Assembly (NCBI GenBank): GCA_005116955.1
Contig: SWDI01000003.1
Span: 181,941-245,940 of the forward strand
DNA length: 64,000 nt
Source: Nitrospira sp.
GTDB lineage: Bacteria; Nitrospirota; Nitrospiria; Nitrospirales; Nitrospiraceae
Direction: 5' to 3'
Below the pieces are notes generated by a model, which searched no databases, had not been told where the DNA came from, and was given only the letters and a program-made list of their open reading frames with translations. The translations under genes were made by a program, and so were the position numbers. Position 1 is the stretch's first letter. Each line of letters opens with the position of its first letter. Positions 56,513-64,000 of this stretch are shown in pieces.

Positions 56513-56557
56513 TATGAAAACACAAAGGGCCCGGTGGTTACCCACCGAGCCCTTGTG
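56513..56557 (-). terminator. Terminator of groES-groEL
   Basis: Read on the minus strand: long stem of CACAAGGGCTCGGTGG with CCACCGGGCCCTTTGTG (one mismatch, one bulge), 4-base loop, followed by TTTTCAT. It lies about 50 bases after the groEL stop. Confidence 0.85.
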
Positions 56558-56603
56558 ATGTCTGAGCAGCCTGTTGGTGGCCTGCCCTGAGCTTGTCGAA
56601 GGG

Positions 56604-58271
<1,668 letters not shown>

Positions 58272-58344
58272 CTAAAAGTTACTCAAGTCTGAACGTCATC
58301 AAGTCCCCTTTAGAAACGTGATGATGCTACGACCGTGTTTGCCA

Positions 58345-58644
58345 TTACGCCGTAAAGACGCCCAGGATGTCTTCTTCCTTGAGGATCAAGCACTCTTCGT
58401 CCTCAATCCGAAGCTTGCTGCCAGAATACTTGTCGAACAGGACGTGATCGCCGATCTTGACGTTCTCTACTTTCTTTCCGACTGCCTGGACCACTCCTCG
58501 TTGTGGCTTTTCCTTCGCCGAATCCGGTACATAAATCCCGCCGGCAGTCCGATCCAATTCCTCGGTGTAGGTGACGAATACTCGCTCACCCAAAGGCTGA
58601 AACCCCTTGGCAATGTTCTTCTTTTCCTTCTCAGCTGTACCCAT
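58345..58644 (-). CDS. groES: Co-chaperonin GroES (Hsp10)
   Basis: Lid of the GroEL chamber. ATG 58644 behind AGGAGGAGG gives 99 residues. Conserved FQPLGERVFVTYTEELDRTA, mobile-loop GGIYVPDSAKEKPQRG and GDHVLFDKYSGSKLRIEDEE. About 95 bases upstream of groEL, transcribed together. Confidence 0.97.
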   Translation of the reverse strand: MGTAEKEKKNIAKGFQPLGERVFVTYTEELDRTAGGIYVPDSAKEKPQRGVVQAVGKKVENVKIGDHVLFDKYSGSKLRIEDEECLILKEEDILGVFTA

Positions 58645-58745
58645 GGCAGAACCTCCTCCTGATGAAAGTGAACTCGTTAGGCGTTGACGGTTGTAAAGAG
58701 TTGGGCTGAACTTGTGCGATCCAGGCAGCCTGCGACTCAAGTGTA

Positions 58746-58773
58746 GAGATAGGCCTTCGTTCCCCTAAGTCAA
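58746..58773 (-). promoter_or_regulatory. Candidate promoter of groES-groEL
   Basis: Minus strand: TTGACT (58773-58768), 16-base spacer, TATCTC (58751-58746). Predicted leader about 95 bases. No CIRCE inverted repeat is present in the region. Confidence 0.4.
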
Positions 58774-58901
58774 GAGGGGGAATAAGGGATTTTTATCGTC
58801 CTCGATTACTCGCGCCGCTGCAGAGATCATTTTATTCTAACCTATTGGGAAATCAACATTCTAGGAGTATTTTATCCGGTGGGGGCGTGGTCACTGGGAT
58901 G

Positions 58902-59906
58902 TCATACCCGCAAGCGATCAAAATCTTTAATGTCTTTTTTGATGTAGTCACGGAGGCGTTTGATGATGCGGGCTTCCAGTTGACGGGTCCGCTCCTTGGT
59001 AATCCCGTATTTGTCGCCCAGATCATCCAAGGTCAGGGGCTGGTCGGACAGAATACGATTTCTGAGAATATCTTCGTCTCGTTCTTCCAGGGTCTTGATG
59101 AACTCAGCAAGCTTGGCCCTGAAGAGGGTCTTCAGCTGATGATCTGCGAGTTGTTCGTCTGCCGGTTCTTGATGGGAGGGCAAGACGTCCAACAGGGTAT
59201 GTTCATGGTCTTCACCGATCGGCTGGTCAAGTGAGAGCTCCCAGTTGCCCAGGCGCTGATCCATTTCAACCACATCGCGCTCACGCACATTCAGACGATC
59301 CGCGAGTAATTTCGTGTCCGGCGCGAAGCCCTCCCGCTCAAGCTTCGCCTTTTCCTTTTTGAGGTTATAGAACAGTTTTCGCTGATCCTGCGTCGTCCCG
59401 ATCTTGACGAGTCGAAAAGTGTGCAGGAGGTACCGGAGAATATAGGCCCGCGACCACCAGGCGGCGTAGGCATAGAAGCGCACGTTTTTCGAAGGATCGA
59501 ATTTCTTGATGGCTTGCATCAGGCCGACGTTGCCTTCTTGAATGAGATCCATGTGGTCGGCCCCGGTATGGAGATACTCGCCGGCAATCGAGACCGATAC
59601 GCGCAGGTTCGCCATGATGAGTTTGACGGCTGCTTCGCGGCTGCCGTGGGTGTGATATTCCTGGAAAAGCTGAAGTTCCTCTTCCTTTGACAGATAGGGG
59701 TATCGGCGGACTTCAGCAAGGTACTGCTGTAAGGCCGTGACCGGCACCACGGCCATGGTGTCGGCGGGCTGCCGTCCATCAGCGGCTGGGATATCCAATA
59801 CCACTGGTGCAGCTTCGGCCTCGACGATCTCATCATCGGAGGGTTCGAGGATTTCTGGTTCTAGGGCGTCGTCCATTTCCTCCTGTGAATGGTCATGACT
59901 GTTCAT
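58902..59906 (-). CDS. rpoH: RpoH-type (sigma-32 family) sigma factor
   Basis: Up to 334 residues. An acidic N-terminal extension (about 60 residues) precedes regions 1.2-2 (LQQYLAEVRRYPYLSKEEEL, HMDLIQEGNVGLMQAIKKFD, RFYAYAAWWSRAYILRYLL). QRKLFYNLKK matches the RpoH box. Region 4 is DDLGDKYGITKERTRQLEAR. ATG 59906 is nearly leaderless relative to the promoter; ATG 59876 has AGGAGG but only 2 bases of spacing. Adjacent to groESL, a heat-shock target in other bacteria. Confidence 0.85.
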   Translation of the reverse strand: MNSHDHSQEEMDDALEPEILEPSDDEIVEAEAAPVVLDIPAADGRQPADTMAVVPVTALQQYLAEVRRYPYLSKEEELQLFQEYHTHGSREAAVKLIMANLRVSVSIAGEYLHTGADHMDLIQEGNVGLMQAIKKFDPSKNVRFYAYAAWWSRAYILRYLLHTFRLVKIGTTQDQRKLFYNLKKEKAKLEREGFAPDTKLLADRLNVRERDVVEMDQRLGNWELSLDQPIGEDHEHTLLDVLPSHQEPADEQLADHQLKTLFRAKLAEFIKTLEERDEDILRNRILSDQPLTLDDLGDKYGITKERTRQLEARIIKRLRDYIKKDIKDFDRLRV

Positions 59907-59917
59907 GATAGTGCGTG

Positions 59918-59945
59918 ACTATAACAGAATGAATGAATGGCACAA
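59918..59945 (-). promoter_or_regulatory. Candidate promoter of the sigma factor gene
   Basis: Minus strand: TTGTGC (59945-59940), 16-base spacer, TATAGT (59923-59918). The same -35 hexamer occurs before glnE. Confidence 0.45.
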
Positions 59946-60043
59946 AGGCTGTCTTACAGGAGTAAGTGGGCACTATGGGTAGCGCCTGTTTTGCCCCGGT
60001 GGGGGGGAGAGGCTCGTCAGTCTCTCCCGTAGATGGTGTTCGC

Positions 60044-60073
60044 TTGCGCCTCGCAAAGCGGCTCCCCTATAGT
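60044..60073 (+). promoter_or_regulatory. Candidate promoter of the NarK-like gene
   Basis: TTGCGC (60044-60049), 18-base spacer, TATAGT (60068-60073). GGAGG at 60089-60093 serves GTG 60100. Confidence 0.4.
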
Positions 60074-60099
60074 CACTGCTATCCATCTGGAGGTCGGGC

Positions 60100-61302
60100 G
60101 TGTCTGAGATCTGGAGCATTCTGAAAAGCGGTCATTGGCCGTCGCTGGCGGGGGCGTGGTTACACCTGACAGTCAGTTTCATGGTCTGGTTGCTCGTCGG
60201 GGCGATGAGCCTTCCGCTCATGGCGGCGCTGCAGCTGAGCGAAACCGAGATCGCCTGGCTCGTCTCCCTGCCGTTGCTTGGCGGGGCGGTGTTACGGATA
60301 GTAGCCGGATGGAGCGCGGATTGGCTCGGAGCGCGACCCACGGCCGTGGTCATTCTCGTGATGGAGTGTCTGGTATTGTGCTGGGGGTGGCTCGGTGTCA
60401 CTGGGTACGGAGAAGCACTGGCCTTTTCGACGTGTTTGGGTGTGGCGGGGGCAAGTTTTGCGGTGGCACTTCCGATTGCCAGTCGAGCCTATCCGCCACC
60501 GGCGCAAGGACTGGTGCTTGGCCTGGCAGCATCGGGGAATGTCGGCACCGTGCTCATTTTCTTCTTGGCGCCTCGCTGGGCTGCCGCGATGGATTGGCAT
60601 CAGATCTGCGGTCTTATGGCCTGCGTGGTGGCCGTGACGATAGTCGGATTCGTGATCACGGTACCACGAACCAGGCCAGTTGCGGATGCCCATGTCGTGG
60701 CGTGGTGGTACCATGCGGTACAGTTGATTCACCGCCGGTTGGCCTATTGGCTCTCGTTCCTCTATGCGGTCACGTTTGGCGGTTTCGTGGGCCTGTGCAG
60801 TGTGCTCCCGCTGCTGCTGCACGATGTCTATCGGATCGACGCGATAGAGGCCGGTGCGGTGGCGGCTTTGTGCGGACTCATGGGGAGTGCGATCCGTCCG
60901 GTCGGCGGCTATGTGGCGGATCGGCAAGGAGGGCTGCGGACGCTTTATTATGTCCTGCCGGTGATCGCGGGGGCGGTGGTGGCGGTGATCAGCCCTTCGC
61001 AAACCATGGCGGTTGTGATGATGGTGGTGGCAACGGCGGCGATGGGATTCGGCAACGGCGTGGTGTTCCAGCTGGTCGCTGAATGGTTTCCCAAGGACAT
61101 TGGGTTGGCGTCTGGTGTGGTTGGGGCGTCGGGGGCCATCGGCGGATTTCTACTACCGATACTCATCGGGACGATGAAGGGGCTTTCGGGTAGCTACGAA
61201 TCTGGGCTCTGGCTGTTCGCCGGGTTCACGGTGTGTGCGTGGGGTACGGTGATCGTCGCGTTGCGGGCCAACAGGTCTTCTCCCGCCGAATTATCCTCAT
61301 GA
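60100..61302 (+). CDS. Major facilitator transporter, nitrate/nitrite (NarK-like) type
   Basis: 400 residues with about 12 hydrophobic helices. Features resembling the nitrate/nitrite porter family: GVAGASFAVALPIASRAYPP, LGLAASGNVGTVL and GFGNGVVFQLVAEWFPKDIG, the last close to the second nitrate signature. GTG start behind GGAGG. Substrate by family resemblance only; no nitrogen-oxide enzymes are adjacent. Confidence 0.75.
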   Translation: MSEIWSILKSGHWPSLAGAWLHLTVSFMVWLLVGAMSLPLMAALQLSETEIAWLVSLPLLGGAVLRIVAGWSADWLGARPTAVVILVMECLVLCWGWLGVTGYGEALAFSTCLGVAGASFAVALPIASRAYPPPAQGLVLGLAASGNVGTVLIFFLAPRWAAAMDWHQICGLMACVVAVTIVGFVITVPRTRPVADAHVVAWWYHAVQLIHRRLAYWLSFLYAVTFGGFVGLCSVLPLLLHDVYRIDAIEAGAVAALCGLMGSAIRPVGGYVADRQGGLRTLYYVLPVIAGAVVAVISPSQTMAVVMMVVATAAMGFGNGVVFQLVAEWFPKDIGLASGVVGASGAIGGFLLPILIGTMKGLSGSYESGLWLFAGFTVCAWGTVIVALRANRSSPAELSS

Positions 61303-61377
61303 GATTTTCTGATTCTCGTTCAATCTCTAAAAAAACCATATTCAAGGTTCAGTCTGAAATGCTAGATTAGTTGCCCT

Positions 61378-62586
61378 ATGCCCACGCCGTTCAACCACAT
61401 CGAAGACGCCATTCGAGATATCAAGAAGGGGAAGCTCATTATCCTGGTCGACGACGAAGACCGGGAAAATGAAGGGGATTTGGTTATTGCTGCGGAAAAA
61501 GTCACTCCGCAGGCCGTCAACTTCATGGCCAAGCATGCGCGCGGACTGATCTGCCTGGCCCTCACACCCGAGCGCGTCGAAGAACTGCAATTGCCGCAGC
61601 AGGCGTCCGAAAATACTGCCACCTTCGGTACCGCCTTTACCGTCTCGATCGATGCGCGAAAAGACATCACGACGGGAATTTCAGCGGCCGATCGAGCGAA
61701 GACTATTCACGTGGCGATTGATCCCAAGACGAAGCCGATGGATCTGGCGCGACCTGGGCATGTGTTTCCACTCAAAGCGCAAACCGGCGGAGTGCTCCGC
61801 CGGGCTGGGCAAACCGAGGGGTCTGTCGACTTGGCCAGGCTCGCGGGTCTCCGGCCTGCCGGGGTGATCTGCGAGATCATGAATGCCGACGGTACCATGG
61901 CTCGGGTACCTGAGCTGACGAAGTTTGCCAAGCTCCATAAGATGAAGATGGTGACCGTGAAGGCCTTGATCGAATACCGCATGCGACGGGAAACTTTTGT
62001 CAAGCGGATGGCGAGTGCGCGATTGCCGACGACGTTCGGTGACTTTGAAGCGGTGGCGTTCGAGAATCAGATCGACGGAGTGACGCACATTGCGTTGGTG
62101 AAGGGCCCGGTCGATGGTGGGGCGCCGACTCTCGTGCGTGTCCATTCCGGATGTTTGACGGCTGACGCGTTAGGATCACTGCGGTGCGACTGCCGGGATC
62201 AATTGCATTCCGCGATGGAGGTCATTCAGAAGGAAGGGCGAGGCGTCTTGCTCTATCTCAATCAAGAAGGCCGTGGAATCGGGTTACTGAACAAGATCAG
62301 AGCCTATGGGCTGCAGGATCACGGGAGTGATACGGTCGAAGCTAATCTGCAGCTGGGCTTTAAGGCGGATCTCCGCGACTATGGAGTTGGGGCTCAAATT
62401 TTGGCGAATCTCGGCCTGCAACAGATCAAGTTGATTACGAATAACCCACGGAAGATCGTTGGAATCGAAGGATACGGCCTCAAGGTTGTCGAACGGGTTC
62501 CGATCGAAATGGCCCCGCGTGCCGCGAATGTCCGGTATCTTCGGACCAAGAAAACGAAGCTGGGGCATCTCTTGAAGAAGGTGTAA
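61378..62586 (+). CDS. ribBA: Bifunctional DHBP synthase / GTP cyclohydrolase II
   Basis: Two entry reactions of riboflavin synthesis in one 402-residue protein. DHBP synthase domain (1-200): [55 protein letters not shown] cyclohydrolase II domain (205-402): zinc site [17 protein letters not shown], then [20 protein letters not shown] and [15 protein letters not shown]. No Shine-Dalgarno is visible before ATG 61378. First gene of rib-nusB. Confidence 0.97.
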   Translation: MPTPFNHIEDAIRDIKKGKLIILVDDEDRENEGDLVIAAEKVTPQAVNFMAKHARGLICLALTPERVEELQLPQQASENTATFGTAFTVSIDARKDITTGISAADRAKTIHVAIDPKTKPMDLARPGHVFPLKAQTGGVLRRAGQTEGSVDLARLAGLRPAGVICEIMNADGTMARVPELTKFAKLHKMKMVTVKALIEYRMRRETFVKRMASARLPTTFGDFEAVAFENQIDGVTHIALVKGPVDGGAPTLVRVHSGCLTADALGSLRCDCRDQLHSAMEVIQKEGRGVLLYLNQEGRGIGLLNKIRAYGLQDHGSDTVEANLQLGFKADLRDYGVGAQILANLGLQQIKLITNNPRKIVGIEGYGLKVVERVPIEMAPRAANVRYLRTKKTKLGHLLKKV

Positions 62587-62657
62587 ACGTCGCAACGTTT
62601 CAGGGGCCACATCGGCTAACGGTCACATCTTGACACATACACACGTTCGATCTTCCT

Positions 62658-63194
62658 ATGAAACTTAGAAAAAGCTCACGCCGCGCGGCTGGATTCAGGT
62701 TCGGCATCGTGGCTGCGAAGTTCAATGCGCAGGTCACGAGCAGACTGCTGCATGCTTGTGAGGAGACACTGACTGCCCATGGTGTTCCGCAAGAGGATCT
62801 TATGGTCGTGCGGGTACCGGGTGCGTTTGAAATTCCGCTGGTCGCGCGCACCATGGCCAAGTCAGGCCGATTTGATGCGGTGATTTGCTTGGGGGCGGTG
62901 ATCCGTGGGGACACCCCGCATTTCGAGTATATCTGTACCGAAGTTAGCCGTGGTGTCGGGCAAGCGGCCGTGGACACCGATGTGCCGATCATCTTTGGTG
63001 TGTTGACCACTGAGACGGTGGCGCAGGCCGTGGAGCGCGCGGATACGAAGAAGTTCAACCGAGGCGGCGAGGCGGCGAAGTCCGCGATCGAGATGGTGGT
63101 GGTAATGAGGAAGATCAGGGGGAATGTTGAAAAGTTGGAAAGTCGAAAGTCTTCAAGCCAAAATCGACGGGCAGTAGGAAGAACAAAACAGTGA
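62658..63194 (+). CDS. ribH: 6,7-dimethyl-8-ribityllumazine synthase
   Basis: Penultimate riboflavin step, icosahedral enzyme. 178 residues; [55 protein letters not shown] and [19 protein letters not shown]. The body ends near [13 protein letters not shown]; about 25 extra C-terminal residues ([13 protein letters not shown] and on) are not typical and coincide with one arm of an inverted repeat. Confidence 0.96.
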   Translation: MKLRKSSRRAAGFRFGIVAAKFNAQVTSRLLHACEETLTAHGVPQEDLMVVRVPGAFEIPLVARTMAKSGRFDAVICLGAVIRGDTPHFEYICTEVSRGVGQAAVDTDVPIIFGVLTTETVAQAVERADTKKFNRGGEAAKSAIEMVVVMRKIRGNVEKLESRKSSSQNRRAVGRTKQ

Positions 63195-63240
63195 GTCATT
63201 TCGCTTGTCAGTCTGTGAGCTTGCGAGCTTTTCAACGTTC
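63122..63240. repeat. Inverted repeat spanning the ribH 3' end
   Basis: GAATGTTGAAAAG (63122-63134) and its near-complement CTTTTCAACGTTC (63228-63240), 12 of 13 matching, flank the ribH tail and the ribH-nusB gap. Could be a dispersed palindromic element that extended ribH; copies elsewhere would be needed to say so. Confidence 0.4.
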
Positions 63241-63261
63241 TCACGTTCCCACTGTATAACT

Positions 63262-63723
63262 ATGGGCTCTCGTCACCAAGCTCGCGAACGAGCCTTGCAA
63301 ATCCTCTTTCAGCATGACATTCACGGGAAGTCCGGCGTGCATCTTGACGAGTTTTGGCGTGAATGCGAGGCGTCCGATGAGTCAAGAGCGTTCGCGGAAC
63401 AGTTGGTGCAGGGTGTGCTGGAGCATAAAAAAGAGCTCGATGCCACTATCGGTAAGTATGCGACAAATTGGACTGTGAACCGCATGCCGATCGTCGACCG
63501 CAATATCTTGCGTGCCGGGCTGTACGAGTTGCTGTGGTTGGATGAGGTGCCTGCCAAGGTTACGATGGACGAAGCCATCGAACTGGCAAAGAGTTTCGGC
63601 GACGAGGATGCGTCAAAGTTCGTGAACGCGGTTCTTGATAAGGCCTTGGCCACCGAGTCGCGGCTGGCCGCGAAGCGAGCAGACCCTGGTCGTGGAATCT
63701 GGAGGAGAGCGGATCGTGATTGA
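63262..63723 (+). CDS. nusB: Transcription antitermination factor NusB
   Basis: Binds boxA RNA with S10 in rRNA antitermination. ATG 63262 gives 153 residues starting [20 protein letters not shown]; contains [20 protein letters not shown] and [20 protein letters not shown], then FVNAVLDKA. Overlaps the purB start by 8 bases. Confidence 0.96.
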   Translation: MGSRHQARERALQILFQHDIHGKSGVHLDEFWRECEASDESRAFAEQLVQGVLEHKKELDATIGKYATNWTVNRMPIVDRNILRAGLYELLWLDEVPAKVTMDEAIELAKSFGDEDASKFVNAVLDKALATESRLAAKRADPGRGIWRRADRD

Positions 63724-64000
63724 ACGGTACACACGTCCACAGATGAAGGCGATCTGGGATCTGAAGCATAAATATGAAATCTGGCTGGAGGTCGAGCTGC
63801 AAGCCTGTGCGGCCTTCGAGCATGCCAAGCAGGCGCCACGTGGAACGGCGGCGCAAATCCGGAAGAAGGCCAAGGTCAACGTCGACCGGATTGCCGAAAT
63901 CGAAAAGGTCACCAAGCATGATGTGATCGCTTTTCTCGAATCGCTCATGGACACAGTAGGACCGGAACATCGGTTTCTCCACATGGGACTCACATCCTCC
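63716..64000 (+). CDS. purB: Adenylosuccinate lyase, N-terminal part (partial at window end)
   Basis: GTG 63716 behind GGAGGAG gives [20 protein letters not shown], then [33 protein letters not shown] and [10 protein letters not shown], the classical PurB N-terminus. 95 codons remain in the window. The enzyme acts twice in purine synthesis. Confidence 0.95.
   Translation, partial: MIERYTRPQMKAIWDLKHKYEIWLEVELQACAAFEHAKQAPRGTAAQIRKKAKVNVDRIAEIEKVTKHDVIAFLESLMDTVGPEHRFLHMGLTSS

Noticed and set aside
58645..58901. CIRCE element before groES
   Set aside because: No TTAGCACTC/GAGTGCTAA pair is present.
60135..61082. Open frame of 315 codons overlapping the NarK-like gene
   Set aside because: Gly/Arg/Cys-rich shadow frame of a GC-rich membrane-protein gene; no domain is visible.

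Overview
The window is a 64 kb chromosomal stretch from a Gram-negative bacterium. I infer phylum Nitrospirota, most likely a Nitrospira-like nitrite oxidiser. The basis is protein-level recognition plus gene content: sigma-54, LptCAB, RapZ, a type IV pilus secretin operon, PII/GlnA and a NarK-type transporter. No rRNA, tRNA, CRISPR array or transposase was found. The assignment comes from reading the sequence, not from a database comparison.

Region 1 (1-16.2 kb) is a complete merged S10-spc-alpha operon behind the 3' end of tuf: rpsJ to rplO, secY, adk, map, infA, rpmJ, rpsM, rpsK, rpsD, rpoA and rplQ, closed by a perfect 12-bp hairpin terminator. Region 2 (16.3-21.2 kb) is lptC-lptA-lptB-rpoN-hpf-rapZ, the proteobacterial envelope/sigma-54 block but without ptsN. 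Region 3 (21.2-26.4 kb) is pilMNOPQ behind a small MerR-like regulator with its own sigma-70 promoter. Region 4 (26.6-31.8 kb) holds aroB, nadE and the nitrogen pair glnB-glnA. A palindrome and a good sigma-70 promoter lie upstream of glnB.

Region 5 (31.8-48.7 kb) is accessory. It has a frameshifted surface-adhesin-like gene, a CBS-domain protein, a TPR protein, a decayed lipoprotein relic, an ABC-F ATPase, and a cluster for a synthase-dependent polysaccharide: HEAT protein, TPR/beta-barrel porin, glycosidase-like protein and divergent GT2 synthase. Two convergent HDOD signalling proteins, two lipoproteins and a secreted serine protease follow.

Region 6 (48.9-56.5 kb) is the most unusual part. 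GlnE, normally one two-lobed protein, appears as two divergent genes sharing a 64-bp promoter region. One encodes two N-terminal ACT-like domains fused to an adenylyltransferase-like lobe; the other encodes the adenylyl-removing-like lobe. Downstream of the second, its 3' end is repeated two or three more times, alternating with toxin-antitoxin modules (MntA/HEPN, ParDE, a HigA-like orphan, RelE/antitoxin). This looks like serial cassette insertion at the glnE 3' end. Some of these toxin-antitoxin genes are broken.

Region 7 (56.6-64 kb) is groEL-groES with an rpoH-type sigma factor, a NarK-like transporter, ribBA-ribH-nusB and the start of purB. PII with Tyr51, GlnA with Tyr397 and the split GlnE in one window suggest an adenylylation-based nitrogen control circuit with rearranged architecture.
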